Below, piece after piece: positions 38,342-48,374 of a DNA stretch of 64,000 nt (the stretch's first letter is position 1; each line of letters begins with the position of its first letter). This DNA is from Cellulomonas shaoxiangyii (GTDB taxonomy: Bacteria > Actinomycetota > Actinomycetes > Actinomycetales > Cellulomonadaceae): positions 2,852,001 to 2,916,000 of the forward strand of contig NZ_CP039291.1 of the NCBI RefSeq assembly GCF_004798685.1. Direction: 5' to 3'. The notes beneath the pieces were generated by a model, which was not told the origin of the DNA, searched no databases, and worked only from the letters and a program-made list of their open reading frames with translations. Both the position numbers and the translations under genes were made by a program.

Positions 38342-39994
38342 TCAGGCCAGCCGCGCGAGCCAGTCCAGGAGCAGGCGCGCGCCGTACCCGGTGGCTCCCT
38401 CGGTGACCTCGTGCTTGTCCGCGGGCGCGCGGCCGGGACCGGCGATGTCGAGGTGCGCCCACGCGCGGTCGCCGACGAACCGCCGCAGGAAGAGGGCCGC
38501 GGTGATCGAGCCGCCGCCGATCGCCCGGTCCACGGGGACGTGCCGCAGGTCCGCGACGGACGAGAGCACCGCCTCGTCGTAGTCGTCCACGAGCGGCATG
38601 TGCCACGCGAGCTCGCCCGTCCGCTCCGCGGCCGCGAGCAGCCCGGCCACGACGGCCTCGTCGGTGCCGTACAGGGCGGCGTGCTGCTTGCCCAGGCCGA
38701 GGGTCGCGGCACCCGTGAGCGTCGCGACGTCCACGAGGACGTCCGGCTCGAGCGTCGCGTCGGCCCACGCGAGGCCGTCGCCCAGCACCAGGCGGCCCTC
38801 GGCGTCGGTGTTCGCGATCTCGACGGTCGTGCCGCCGTAGAGCCGCAGCACGTCGCCGGGGCGGTAGGACGCGCCGCCCACGTGGTTCTCCGCGAGCGGC
38901 AGCACCGCGGTGACGCGGTGCCGGACGCCCGCCTCGGCGGCGCCGAGCACGGTCGCGAGCGCGACCGCCGCGCCCGCCATGTCGGTCTTCATCGGCACCA
39001 TGGCCTCGCGCGGCTTGATGGACAGCCCGCCCGTGTCGTACGTGATGCCCTTGCCGACGACGACGACGTGCCGCCCGTCCGCGGCCGGCGGCGTGTAGCT
39101 GACGCGGACGAGCCGCGGCGTGGACGCCGAGCCGGCGCCCACGGCCAGGATGCCGCCGAAGCCGCCCGCCGCGAGCTCGCGGGGGCCGAGCACCTCGACC
39201 TCGAGGCCCGCGCGGGACGCGAGCCGGCGCGCACGGTCGGCCATCCACGCGGGGTTCTTCACGCTCGACGGCGTGTTGGCCAGGTCGCGGACCAGCCAGG
39301 TGGCGGTCGTGGCGATGCGCGCGGCGTCGACCGCCGCGGCCACGGCCGCACCGTCGCGGCCGAGCAGCACGAGCTCCCCGGGCGTCTCGGCGCTCGGGGC
39401 CGAGCCGGTGCGCGGCGTGCTGTAGGACGCGAGGAGGTACCCCTCGGCGACGGCGCGCGCGGCCTCCGCGGCACCCGACGCCGCGTGGTGGGTCTGCGCG
39501 CCCACGGTGGCGGCGACGCGCCGCAGCCCCCGGGTCGCACGGGCCAGGGCGGCACCCGCGCGGCGCAGGGCGGTCGGGGTCTCGTCGCCGACGCCGACGA
39601 GCACGATGCGCGGGGGCAGGCCGGCCCACGGCAGCACGACGGACGAGCCGACCGGCTGCGGGAGGTGGACCGTGAAGGCCTCCCCCGCCGCACCCGTCAG
39701 ACCCGCACGCTCCGCCAGCTCGGCGAGGTCGACGCCGTACCGGGCCGCCGCCTGGGGCGTGCCCGTGCGGGGCTGCAGCGCGTCGTCGCCCTCGCGCGCG
39801 GGTGCTACCTGGACCGCCACGGCGTCGACCGACCCGTCCGTGAGGAGCGGGGAGTCGACGACCGTGGCCGCGTGCAGCGTGACGACCGGCGGGGTGCGTG
39901 CGGCGCCTGCCGCGGACGCCGCCCGACGGGTCGTCGTGAGACCGGCGGGGCGTGCACCCGTGCCGGTGCGCCGGCCGGTGGTGCGCGGGCTCAC
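38342..39994 (-). CDS. pepA: Leucyl aminopeptidase (M17)
   Basis: A 550-residue dizinc aminopeptidase that removes N-terminal residues from peptides in the cytosol. The catalytic domain has VVVVGKGITYDTGGLSIKP, VPMKTDMAGAA and the signature NTDAEGRLVLGDGL; the N-terminal half is the macro-like hexamer domain. About 35 Ala/Thr/Arg-rich residues lead the protein and may be beyond the true fold. The GTG start is 7 nt after the DUF3117 stop with no ribosome site, so translation probably follows from that gene. Confidence 0.93.
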   Translation of the reverse strand: MSPRTTGRRTGTGARPAGLTTTRRAASAAGAARTPPVVTLHAATVVDSPLLTDGSVDAVAVQVAPAREGDDALQPRTGTPQAAARYGVDLAELAERAGLTGAAGEAFTVHLPQPVGSSVVLPWAGLPPRIVLVGVGDETPTALRRAGAALARATRGLRRVAATVGAQTHHAASGAAEAARAVAEGYLLASYSTPRTGSAPSAETPGELVLLGRDGAAVAAAVDAARIATTATWLVRDLANTPSSVKNPAWMADRARRLASRAGLEVEVLGPRELAAGGFGGILAVGAGSASTPRLVRVSYTPPAADGRHVVVVGKGITYDTGGLSIKPREAMVPMKTDMAGAAVALATVLGAAEAGVRHRVTAVLPLAENHVGGASYRPGDVLRLYGGTTVEIANTDAEGRLVLGDGLAWADATLEPDVLVDVATLTGAATLGLGKQHAALYGTDEAVVAGLLAAAERTGELAWHMPLVDDYDEAVLSSVADLRHVPVDRAIGGGSITAALFLRRFVGDRAWAHLDIAGPGRAPADKHEVTEGATGYGARLLLDWLARLA

Positions 39995-40001
39995 GGGGTC
40001 G

Positions 40002-40169
40002 TCAGCTGACGACGGAGGTCAGTGCCTCGCCCAGCTCGGCGGCCTCGGTCGCGTTCAGCTCGACCACCAGCCGTCCGCCGCCCTCGAGCGGGACGCGCAT
40101 GACGATGCCGCGACCCTCCTTGGTGACCTCGAGGGGTCCGTCGCCGGTCCTCGGCTTCATCGCGGCCAT
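40002..40169 (-). CDS. DUF3117 small protein
   Basis: A 55-residue protein starting MAAMKPRTGDGPLEVTKEGR and ending in a helix ELNATEAAELGEALTSVVS. This is the complete DUF3117 family, conserved across actinobacteria (M. tuberculosis Rv1211) with no known function. AAGGAGAGG is about 5 nt before the ATG. It appears to be the first gene of a transcript that continues into leucyl aminopeptidase, and its promoter region holds a small palindrome. Confidence 0.93.
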   Translation of the reverse strand: MAAMKPRTGDGPLEVTKEGRGIVMRVPLEGGGRLVVELNATEAAELGEALTSVVS

Positions 40170-40234
40170 GCGGCCTCTCCTTCGCTTCGTGCGTGACCGG
40201 CCGACGGGTCGCCGGGCCGGCCCGACCCTCGCTG

Positions 40235-40249
40235 GATCAGTCCCTGATC
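40235..40249. repeat. Short perfect inverted repeat in the DUF3117 leader
   Basis: GATCAG (40235-40240), 3-nt spacer, CTGATC (40244-40249). It lies between the predicted transcription start (about 40262) and the start codon. It could be an operator or a small mRNA hairpin. Confidence 0.45.
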
Positions 40250-40268
40250 AGCCGGATGTCCGCCGACC

Positions 40269-40274
40269 ATCCTA
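40269..40274 (-). promoter_or_regulatory. -10 element upstream of DUF3117
   Basis: TAGGAT on the minus strand predicts transcription from about 40262 and a 90-nt leader. The gap 40170-40374 holds no other gene. Confidence 0.45.
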
Positions 40275-40374
40275 GGTCACCGGGGCGACCGTCGGGCCGG
40301 TGGTCCAGGTATCCGCGCCCGTCAGGGGCACGGGGCGCACCCGGACGGGTACACGGCGCTCCCGGCACGGCGGG

Positions 40375-41715
40375 TCACGGCGGCCAGTCACCCCCGGGGT
40401 TGAACTCCCACATCTGCCGGATCCACAGCACCTGGAGACCGAGCATGAGCGCGAGCACCGCCCCGAACCAGACCCGTCGGGCCCACGCGGGGCGCGTCAC
40501 GACGCCGGCCGTGACGGCCCCGAGGGGGAACGCGAGCAGCAGGAACCGCGCGAGGCTGCTGCCCGGTTCGATGACGGCCAGGATGTAGACGACGTACGCG
40601 GCACCCCAGGTGTGCAGCTCGGGGCCGAGGCGCCACGCGGCGGGCACGAGCAGCACGGCAGCGACCAGCAGGAAGCCGGCCACCGTCAGCCACGGCCCCC
40701 GGTCGCCCAGCCAGAACTGCGGCACGTACCCCCAGCCGGAGAACGGCACGACCTCGCGCACGCCGCGCCACGCCTCCTGCGTCTGGAGGTACCCGTCGGG
40801 CACCCCCGTCCTCCAGCCGCACACGGCCGGCCACGCGAAGCCCGACACGCCCGCCCACACCGCGAGCGCCGCGAGCCCCGCCGTGCCGGCCGGGCGCAGG
40901 TCGTCCTCGCCACGCCGCGTGCGCCACCACCGCACCGCGAGGTGGACGACCACGACGGCCGCCATCGGCAGGGCGACCGCGCGCGTGAGGCCGAGCGCGA
41001 GGACCACGAGCGCCGTCCACGCGTACCGGCGCCGGACGAGCAGCAGCAGCGCGGACGCGACCAGCAGGAGCGCGAGGGACTCGGTGTACGCGACCTGCAG
41101 CACCGCGGACGTCGGGAACGCGCACACGAGCGCCACGGTCGCGAGCGGCAGCCCGGGCCGCGCCGCGACCGCGCGCGGCGCGCCGTGCACGACCGCCTGG
41201 TGGACGACGAGCGCGGCCCCCGCGCCGAGCAGCAGCGCGACCGTCGGCGCGAGGACGACCCACGTCCCGCCGGTCAGCTCCATCAGGCCGCGGACGAGCA
41301 TCGGGAAGAGGGGGAAGAAGGCCCACGCGTTCTGCTGCACCAGCCCGTCGGCGCCGCGCGGCAGCTCGGACGGGTAGCCCTGCTCGGCGACCTGCCGGTA
41401 CCAGGAGCCGTCGTACATCAGGGCGACGAACGGCTGGTAGTCGGGGTGCGCGTCGGTCCAGAGGTTCGCCTCCTGGACCCCCGAGGTCCACACGAAGACG
41501 GCTGCGGCGAACGCCCGGCTCGCGACGTAGAGGAGGAGGACGTGCGCCCACCACGGCCACCGGCGCACGCGCTCCCAGGGCGACGCGGCGGGGGACCTCG
41601 CGGCCCGCGTCGCGTCCTGCGTCGCGCCCTGCGTCGCGTCGTGCGTCGCGTCGTGCGTCGCGTCCCGCGTCGTGCCGTGCGCGACGGGGCCGGGCCCGTC
41701 GGCGCCCGTGCTCAC
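40375..41715 (-). CDS. PIG-V-like integral membrane mannosyltransferase
   Basis: A 446-residue polytopic GT-C type protein with about ten helices. The acidic-aromatic loop YDGSWYRQVAEQGYPSELP after helix 1 is the PIG-V motif (D-G-x-W-Y-x-x-I/V-A-x-x-G-Y), expected to use polyprenyl-phosphate mannose. AFFPLFPMLVRGL and AYTESLALLL follow as in PIG-V proteins. The first 40 residues are a DATHDATQ repeat. It probably adds mannose to a lipid or protein outside the membrane; GDP-mannose from ManC may supply the chain. GTG start overlaps the folP stop by GTGA. Confidence 0.82.
   Translation of the reverse strand: MSTGADGPGPVAHGTTRDATHDATHDATQGATQDATRAARSPAASPWERVRRWPWWAHVLLLYVASRAFAAAVFVWTSGVQEANLWTDAHPDYQPFVALMYDGSWYRQVAEQGYPSELPRGADGLVQQNAWAFFPLFPMLVRGLMELTGGTWVVLAPTVALLLGAGAALVVHQAVVHGAPRAVAARPGLPLATVALVCAFPTSAVLQVAYTESLALLLVASALLLLVRRRYAWTALVVLALGLTRAVALPMAAVVVVHLAVRWWRTRRGEDDLRPAGTAGLAALAVWAGVSGFAWPAVCGWRTGVPDGYLQTQEAWRGVREVVPFSGWGYVPQFWLGDRGPWLTVAGFLLVAAVLLVPAAWRLGPELHTWGAAYVVYILAVIEPGSSLARFLLLAFPLGAVTAGVVTRPAWARRVWFGAVLALMLGLQVLWIRQMWEFNPGGDWPP
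41607..41676. repeat. 12-bp tandem repeat encoding DATH/DATQ tail
   Basis: GCGTCGTGCGTC-type 12-bp units (plus strand) repeat about six times and encode the start of the PIG-V-like protein. Confidence 0.85.
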
Positions 41716-42686
41716 GCCATGCCCCGCACCGCGACCGCGGGCGCACGCTCCGCGCGGACCGCGGCGACCATGTCGACCGCGCGCCGGGTCGCGGCCACGT
41801 CGTGCACGCGGAACACGCGCGCCCCCAGCCAGGCCGCGACGGCGGTGGCCGCGAGCGTGCCCTCGAGGCGCTCCTCGGGCGGCAGACCCAGGGTCTCGCC
41901 GACGACGTCCTTGCGCGACACTGCCATGAGCACAGGGTGCCCGATCTGCACGATTCGCGGGGTCCTTCTCAGCAGGTGCAACGAGTGCCACGTCGTCTTG
42001 CCGAAGTCCAGGGTCGGGTCCACGAGCACGGACGCGGGGTCGACGCCGAGCGCGACCGCCCGCCGGGCCGCCGCGGTGAGCGTCGCGACGACGTCGTCGA
42101 CCACCGCGTCGAGCGGGTCGCCGCCGTCCCCTCCCGTGCCGTCGGCGCGCGGCAGGTAGGCCACCCGCCACGGGTCGGTGCGGGGCGCGGCACCGCCCGT
42201 GTGCGAGCAGACGACGCCGAGCCCACGCTCCGCCGCGACCTCGACCAGCCCCGGGTCGTGGCCCGCCCACGTGTCGTTCACGAGGTCCGCGCCCGCGTCG
42301 GCCGCGGCCCGCGCGACCCGCGCGCGCCACGTGTCGACGCTGACGAGCAGCCCCGGGTGCCGCGCACGCACCCGCTCGACGACCGGCACGACCCGCGCGA
42401 TCTCCTCGGCTGCGTCGATGCGCGGCCCGCGGCCCGCGCGCACGCCACCGACGTCCAGGACGTCGGCGCCCTCCGCGACGGCGCGGTCGACCGCCGCGTC
42501 GATGCCGTCGGCGTCGTGGCGCGCCGCCGCGTAGAACGAGTCGGGGGTGCGGTTCACGACCGCCATGACCACGGGGTGCTCCGGGCCGAAGGTGCGCCCG
42601 CGCAGGCGCAGCGGCGCCGCACCGGCGGGGACGCCGCGCAGCGGCGGCGGGGCGGGCCCGTCGCCGTGCACCTGCGGGTCCGTCAC
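41712..42686 (-). CDS. Dihydropteroate synthase-like protein (FolP2 type)
   Basis: A 324-residue TIM barrel of the dihydropteroate synthase family. VVMAVVNRTPDSFY, VNDTWAGHD, VDPTLDFGKTTWHSLHLL, AVSRKD and VFRVHDVAATRRAVDM are the expected landmarks. The second loop, normally D-V-G-G-E-S-T-R-P-G, reads DVGGVRAGRGP here, so the Glu-Ser-Thr/Arg-Pro-Gly pABA and pyrophosphate loop is changed. It matches the FolP2 (Rv1207) position beside a LOG-family gene; FolP2 does not replace FolP1 in mycobacteria. Its true substrate is uncertain. GTGA overlaps on both sides. Confidence 0.82.
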   Translation of the reverse strand: MTDPQVHGDGPAPPPLRGVPAGAAPLRLRGRTFGPEHPVVMAVVNRTPDSFYAAARHDADGIDAAVDRAVAEGADVLDVGGVRAGRGPRIDAAEEIARVVPVVERVRARHPGLLVSVDTWRARVARAAADAGADLVNDTWAGHDPGLVEVAAERGLGVVCSHTGGAAPRTDPWRVAYLPRADGTGGDGGDPLDAVVDDVVATLTAAARRAVALGVDPASVLVDPTLDFGKTTWHSLHLLRRTPRIVQIGHPVLMAVSRKDVVGETLGLPPEERLEGTLAATAVAAWLGARVFRVHDVAATRRAVDMVAAVRAERAPAVAVRGMA

Positions 42687-43558
42687 CAGCCCGCGTCCGA
42701 CTCCGAGCGCGTCGCGCCGTCGGTCCCGGCGGGCGTCCCCTCCGACGCGCGCGCCGCCTCCGCCTGCGCGCGCTGCGCCGCGCGGAACGCGGCCTGCTCC
42801 TCCGCGCGCAGCTCGGCGCCGCGGCGCACCACGACGTCGACGGCCTCCTCCGGCGAGTCGGTCACGTGCAGCAGGTCGAGGTCGGCCTCGGCGATCATCC
42901 CGTGCGCGTGGACGGTGTCGCGCAGCCAGCTGATGAGACCCGACCAGTAGTCGGTGCCCACCAGGACGATCGGGAAGCCCGTCACCTTGTGGGTCTGGAC
43001 CAGCGTGAGCGCCTCGAACAGCTCGTCGAACGTGCCGAAGCCGCCCGGCAGCACGATGAAGCCCTCGGAGTACTTCACGAACATCGTCTTGCGGGCGAAG
43101 AAGTAGCGGAAGTTCACGCCCAGGTCGACCCAGCGGTTCATGCCCTGCTCGAACGGCAGCTCGATGCCGAGGCCGACCGAGAGTCCGCCCGCCTCGGACG
43201 CGCCGCGGTTCGCGGCCTCCATGATCCCCGGGCCGCCGCCCGTGATGACGCCGTACCCGGCCTGCACGAGACCCTTCGCGACCTCGCGCGCGAGCGCGTA
43301 GTACGGGTCGTCGGGCAGCACCCGGGCGGAACCGAACACGCTCACGGCGGGGCCGACCTCGGCGAGCGCACCGAAGCCCTCGACGAACTCGCTCTGGATG
43401 CGCATGACGCGCCAGGGGTCGTCGTGGAGCCAGCGGCCACCGTCGCCGCGGAGCAGCAGGCCCTGGTCGGACGTGGTCGCGGGGATCTGGTCGCGCCGCA
43501 TGAGCACGGGGCCGCGGCGGTACTCCGGCTCGGGTGCCGACATGTCGTCGTGGGTCAT
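42683..43558 (-). CDS. LOG-family (TIGR00730) Rossmann-fold protein
   Basis: A 291-residue lysine-decarboxylase-like protein. VSVFGSARV, the GYGVITGGGPGIMEAANRGA stretch and the PGGFGTFDELFEALT motif (PGGxGTxxE type) mark the LOG family, which hydrolyses nucleoside 5'-monophosphates (cytokinin-type or AMP). The C-terminal 40 residues are charged and Ala-rich. Homologous to Rv1205. Leaderless promoter present. First gene of the transcript running into folP and the mannosyltransferase. Confidence 0.9.
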   Translation of the reverse strand: MTHDDMSAPEPEYRRGPVLMRRDQIPATTSDQGLLLRGDGGRWLHDDPWRVMRIQSEFVEGFGALAEVGPAVSVFGSARVLPDDPYYALAREVAKGLVQAGYGVITGGGPGIMEAANRGASEAGGLSVGLGIELPFEQGMNRWVDLGVNFRYFFARKTMFVKYSEGFIVLPGGFGTFDELFEALTLVQTHKVTGFPIVLVGTDYWSGLISWLRDTVHAHGMIAEADLDLLHVTDSPEEAVDVVVRRGAELRAEEQAAFRAAQRAQAEAARASEGTPAGTDGATRSESDAGW

Positions 43559-43564
43559 GCGCCG

Positions 43565-43570
43565 ACTCTA
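43565..43570 (-). promoter_or_regulatory. -10 element, leaderless promoter of the LOG-family gene
   Basis: TAGAGT on the minus strand is followed by exactly 6 nt and the ATG at 43558. Confidence 0.6.
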
Positions 43571-43627
43571 GGTCGCCGGGCGCCGGCACTCAGCCCGAGC
43601 AGTGCGGCGGCGGCCCGGACGGCGCCG

Positions 43628-44740
43628 TCAGGACAGGCCGAGCGGCAGGTCCTCGGGCCGTGCGCCGCTCAGCCACGCCGCCAGCGCGGCGCGGCTGCGC
43701 ACGATCTGGTCGACCGGGCAGCGCTCGTCGCGCGTGTGCGCGAGCAGCGGGTCGCCGGGGCCGAAGTTGACGGCGGGCACGCCCAGGGAGGAGAACCGCG
43801 CGACGTCGGTCCAGCCCTGCTTCGCCGCCGGCGCGCCGCCGGTGACGGCGAGCACGGCGGCCGCGAAGTCCTGCGCCAGCGGGTCGTCGAGGCCGGGGCG
43901 CGCGCCCGGTGCGGCGTCCACGACCACGACGTCGTACCCGGCCAGGACCTCGCGCACGTGCGCGGTCGCCTCCTCGACGGACCGCGACGGCGCGAAGCGG
44001 TAGTTGACCGTGACGACGCACTCGTCCGGGATGACGTTGGTCGCACGCCCGCCGGCGATCAGCACGGCGTTGAGGCCCTCGCGGTACGTGAGCCCCTCGA
44101 CGTCGAGCGTCGCGGGCGCGTACGCGCCGAGCCGGCGCAGCACCTCCCCCGCCGCGTGCACCGCGTTGACGCCGGTCCACGCCCGCGCGGAGTGCGCCGC
44201 GACGCCGTGCAGCCGCACCTCGGCGCGCAGCGTGCCGTTGCACCCGCCCTCGATGCCGCCGGCCGTCGGCTCGCACAGCACCGCGAAGTCGCCCGCGAGC
44301 CAGTCCGGGTGGTTCCGCGCGACGCGGCCGAGGCCGTTGAGCGCCGCGTCGACCTCCTCGTGGTCGTAGAAGACCCACGTGACGTCGTGCACGGGCGCGT
44401 CGAGCGCCGCCGCGAGCGACAGCTGGACCGCGACGCCGGCCTTCATGTCCACGGTGCCGCGGCCCCACAGCACGTCGTCCTCGAGGCGGGTCGGCAGGTT
44501 GTCCGTCACCGGCACGGTGTCCAGGTGGCCGGCGACGACGACGCGGCGGGCCCGGTTCAGCCGCGTGCGGGCCAGCACGGCGTCGCCGTCGCGCAGGACC
44601 TCGAGGTGCGGGTACCCGCGCAGGGCGGCCTCGACGGCGTCCGCCAGGCGCGTCTCGTCGCCCGAGACGGAGGGGATGTCGCACAGCTCCCGGGCGAGCG
44701 TCACGACGTCGGCGGACAGGTCAAGGGAGTCGACGGCCAC
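43628..44740 (-). CDS. dapE: Succinyl-diaminopimelate desuccinylase
   Basis: A 370-residue M20 dizinc enzyme releasing L,L-diaminopimelate from its N-succinyl form in lysine and cell-wall synthesis. [15 protein letters not shown] and [14 protein letters not shown] hold zinc ligands, [15 protein letters not shown] the catalytic Glu pair, and [32 protein letters not shown] the C-terminal His. It is divergent from dapD with a 119-nt gap, so two pathway genes share one regulatory region. Confidence 0.93.
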   Translation of the reverse strand: MAVDSLDLSADVVTLARELCDIPSVSGDETRLADAVEAALRGYPHLEVLRDGDAVLARTRLNRARRVVVAGHLDTVPVTDNLPTRLEDDVLWGRGTVDMKAGVAVQLSLAAALDAPVHDVTWVFYDHEEVDAALNGLGRVARNHPDWLAGDFAVLCEPTAGGIEGGCNGTLRAEVRLHGVAAHSARAWTGVNAVHAAGEVLRRLGAYAPATLDVEGLTYREGLNAVLIAGGRATNVIPDECVVTVNYRFAPSRSVEEATAHVREVLAGYDVVVVDAAPGARPGLDDPLAQDFAAAVLAVTGGAPAAKQGWTDVARFSSLGVPAVNFGPGDPLLAHTRDERCPVDQIVRSRAALAAWLSGARPEDLPLGLS

Positions 44741-44746
44741 CCGGCG

Positions 44747-44752
44747 ACCCTA
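44747..44752 (-). promoter_or_regulatory. -10 element, leaderless promoter of dapE
   Basis: TAGGGT on the minus strand is followed by exactly 6 nt and the GTG at 44740. Confidence 0.6.
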
Positions 44753-44845
44753 CGCCGCGGCCCGCGGCGGCCGGGCACCGCTCCCGGCAGGGCGTAGGCG
44801 CCGCGCACGGGTGCGGCGGACGGACGGGCGTCCGGGTCCAGACCG

Positions 44846-44851
44846 TAGGCT
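44846..44851 (+). promoter_or_regulatory. -10 element, leaderless promoter of dapD
   Basis: TAGGCT is followed by 8 nt and the ATG at 44860. No Shine-Dalgarno sequence is present. Confidence 0.55.
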
Positions 44852-44859
44852 TGACGACC

Positions 44860-45828
44860 ATGACCGACCGCACGGCCTGGGGCCACGGCCTGGCCACCCT
44901 CACCGACGACGGCACGACGCTCGACGTCTGGTACCCCGCACCCGCCCTGGGCGCACCGCCCGCCGACACCGCCGTCCCGGACGACCTCGGTGCCGCCGAG
45001 CGTGACGACGCCGCGCGCGGGGTGCGCGTCCGCGTCGTGACGACGGTCGTCGACCTGGACGCGCCGCCGGCCGACACCGCCGACGCCTACCTGCGGCTGC
45101 ACCTGCTGTCGCACCGGCTCGTCGCACCGCACGGCCAGAACCTCGACGGCGTCTTCGGGGTCCTGCCGAACGTCGTGTGGACGGACCGCGGACCGTGCGC
45201 CGTCGAGGGGTTCGAGGCGACCCGCCTACGGCTGCGCGTCGCGACGGGCGCTCCGGTCACGGTCTACGGCGTCGACAAGTTCCCGCGGATGGTCGACTAC
45301 GTCGTGCCGACGGGCGTGCGCGTCGCCGACGCCGACCGCGTGCGCCTCGGCGCGCACCTCGCGCCCGGCACGACCGTCATGCACGAGGGCTTCGTGAACT
45401 TCAACGCCGGCACGCTGGGCACGTCGATGGTCGAGGGCCGCATCTCGGCGGGCGTCGTCGTGGGCGACGGCTCGGACGTCGGCGGCGGGGCGTCGATCAT
45501 GGGCACCCTGTCCGGCGGCGGCCGGGAGGTCGTCTCCGTCGGGCGGCGCAGCCTGCTCGGCGCCAACGCCGGGCTGGGCATCCCGCTCGGCGACGACTGC
45601 GTCGTCGAGGCCGGCCTGTACGTCACCGCGGGCACGAAGGTACGGCTCGTCGGCTTCGACGTCCCGGACGCGGCGACGGCCGAGGACGGCGCCCGGGTCG
45701 TCAAGGCGCGCGCGCTCGCGGGCGCGGACGGCGTGCTGTTCCGCCGCAACTCGCAGACCGGCGCCGTCGAGGCCGTCGCACGCTCCGGCGCCGGGGTGCA
45801 GCTGAACACCGCGCTGCACAGCAACTGA
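44860..45828 (+). CDS. dapD: 2,3,4,5-tetrahydropyridine-2,6-dicarboxylate N-succinyltransferase
   Basis: A 322-residue actinobacterial-type DapD that transfers succinyl from succinyl-CoA to tetrahydrodipicolinate. The N-terminal domain (1-150) is followed by the left-handed beta helix at [47 protein letters not shown] and the catalytic [14 protein letters not shown] loop. It is 14-20 residues longer at the N-terminus than enteric DapD, as in Rv1201c. The product is used by DapC (48375) and then DapE (43628). Confidence 0.94.
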   Translation: MTDRTAWGHGLATLTDDGTTLDVWYPAPALGAPPADTAVPDDLGAAERDDAARGVRVRVVTTVVDLDAPPADTADAYLRLHLLSHRLVAPHGQNLDGVFGVLPNVVWTDRGPCAVEGFEATRLRLRVATGAPVTVYGVDKFPRMVDYVVPTGVRVADADRVRLGAHLAPGTTVMHEGFVNFNAGTLGTSMVEGRISAGVVVGDGSDVGGGASIMGTLSGGGREVVSVGRRSLLGANAGLGIPLGDDCVVEAGLYVTAGTKVRLVGFDVPDAATAEDGARVVKARALAGADGVLFRRNSQTGAVEAVARSGAGVQLNTALHSN

Positions 45829-45830
45829 CG

Positions 45831-46745
45831 GTGGCCGGGCCGTCGTCGTCCCGTCGCCGCCGCCGCCCGAGGGTCGCGGCGGCCCTCATGGCGTCCCTCG
45901 TGCTCGTCGGCGTGCTCGTCGCCGCCGTGGCGGGCGTGGTCACGCTGCTGGACCGCACGCACCCGGCCGCGCCCACGGCGGAACGCTGCGTCGCGCACCT
46001 CGACGGCACGGACTGGCGGCTCAGCCCCGACCAGGCGCAGAACGCGGCGCTCGTCTCGGCGCTCGCGGTCCGGCGGGGTCTGCCGGCACGCGCCGTCACC
46101 ATCGGCATAGCGACCGCGCTGCAGGAGTCGAAGCTCGTCAACATCGACTACGGCGACCGCGACTCGGTCGGGCTCTTCCAGCAGCGGCCGTCGCAGGGCT
46201 GGGGGACGGTCGAGGAGATCATGGACCCCGTCTACTCCACGGGGCGGTTCTACGACGGGCTCGTCGAGGTGCCCGGCTACGGGGACATGCCCATCACCGA
46301 GGCGGCGCAGGCCGTGCAGCGCTCCGGGTTCCCCGACGCGTACGCGCAGCACGAGGGGCGCGCCCGCGCGTGGGCGTCCGGCCTCACCGGGTTCTCCCCC
46401 GCCGCCGTGACGTGCGACCTGCGTCCCGCCGACGGCGCGGCCGGCACCGACCCGTTGCTCGGCCGGCTCGTGCGCGACCTCGGCGAGCTGCCGGTGGCCG
46501 TGCGCCCGGCGGACGCCGCGCAGGCGACGCCGCACGCGGTCGACGTCACCGCCGACGCGCTGGCGCCGGGCGACCCGCCGCGGGCCGCCTGGGTCGCGGC
46601 CCACTGGGCCGTCGCGGTGGCGGCCGAGGTGGCCGTCGACGAGGTCGCGGTCGCCGACCTCGTGTGGTCGCGTGGCGCGCCGACGTGGGGCCCGGCCGAG
46701 GCCCCGCTGCCCGCGGGACAGGTCCGGATCGTCGTCGCCGGCTGA
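45831..46745 (+). CDS. Membrane-anchored lysozyme-like domain protein
   Basis: A 304-residue protein starting 2 nt after dapD. Residues 1-14 are Arg-rich, 15-38 form a membrane helix or uncleaved signal, and the outer part contains a lysozyme-like fold: VTIGIATALQESKLVNIDYGDRDSVGLFQQRPSQGWGT, then YSTGRFYDGL. The Glu in LQESKL is in the place of the catalytic Glu of transglycosylase-like folds. Such proteins are often labelled 'heavy metal transporter' without evidence. With dapD it may link diaminopimelate supply to wall processing; that is inferred. Confidence 0.75.
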   Translation: MAGPSSSRRRRRPRVAAALMASLVLVGVLVAAVAGVVTLLDRTHPAAPTAERCVAHLDGTDWRLSPDQAQNAALVSALAVRRGLPARAVTIGIATALQESKLVNIDYGDRDSVGLFQQRPSQGWGTVEEIMDPVYSTGRFYDGLVEVPGYGDMPITEAAQAVQRSGFPDAYAQHEGRARAWASGLTGFSPAAVTCDLRPADGAAGTDPLLGRLVRDLGELPVAVRPADAAQATPHAVDVTADALAPGDPPRAAWVAAHWAVAVAAEVAVDEVAVADLVWSRGAPTWGPAEAPLPAGQVRIVVAG

Positions 46746-46792
46746 CGGGCGCACGCCCGCGCGGGCACGGACGACGCGCCGGCACGGACGAC

Positions 46793-46828
46793 GGAGCCGG
46801 TGCCGCCACGACGGGCGGCACCGGCTCC
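46793..46828. terminator. Bidirectional terminator
   Basis: GGAGCCGGTGCCGC (46793-46806) and GCGGCACCGGCTCC (46815-46828) form a perfect 14-bp stem with an 8-nt loop between the convergent lysozyme-like gene and gltA. Confidence 0.78.
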
Positions 46829-46858
46829 GGTGCTCGTGGGTCGGCCGCGGCCGGCCGG

Positions 46859-48169
<1,311 letters not shown>

Positions 48170-48265
48170 GGTGTTTCCTTCCTGCGCCGACCAGCGGCAG
48201 CGGCCCTGCGGTTGCTGGGCTCCTCGACGACCGACGCGAGGGGTGACCCCCGTCGGTCCGCAGCG

Positions 48266-48271
48266 ACGGTA
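48266..48271 (-). promoter_or_regulatory. -10 element of the gltA promoter
   Basis: TACCGT on the minus strand, with GTCAAG (16-nt spacer) as a possible -35, predicts transcription from about 48259. Confidence 0.45.
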
Positions 48272-48320
48272 CCCGTGCCGCGGTGATCTTGACGAGCGAG
48301 CGACCCGCCCTTGGGCCGCC

Positions 48321-48336
48321 TGTGACCTTCCTCACA
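48321..48336. promoter_or_regulatory. Perfect CRP/GlxR-like operator upstream of gltA
   Basis: TGTGACCTTCCTCACA matches TGTGANNNNNNTCACA at all ten fixed positions. Its centre is about 70 bp before the predicted gltA start, in the 205-nt gap after dapC, which holds no gene. gltA is a known GlxR target in Corynebacterium. Confidence 0.7.
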
Positions 48337-48374
48337 TCCGCGGCCACACTGTACGGCCCGCGGGTGCTCCCCGA

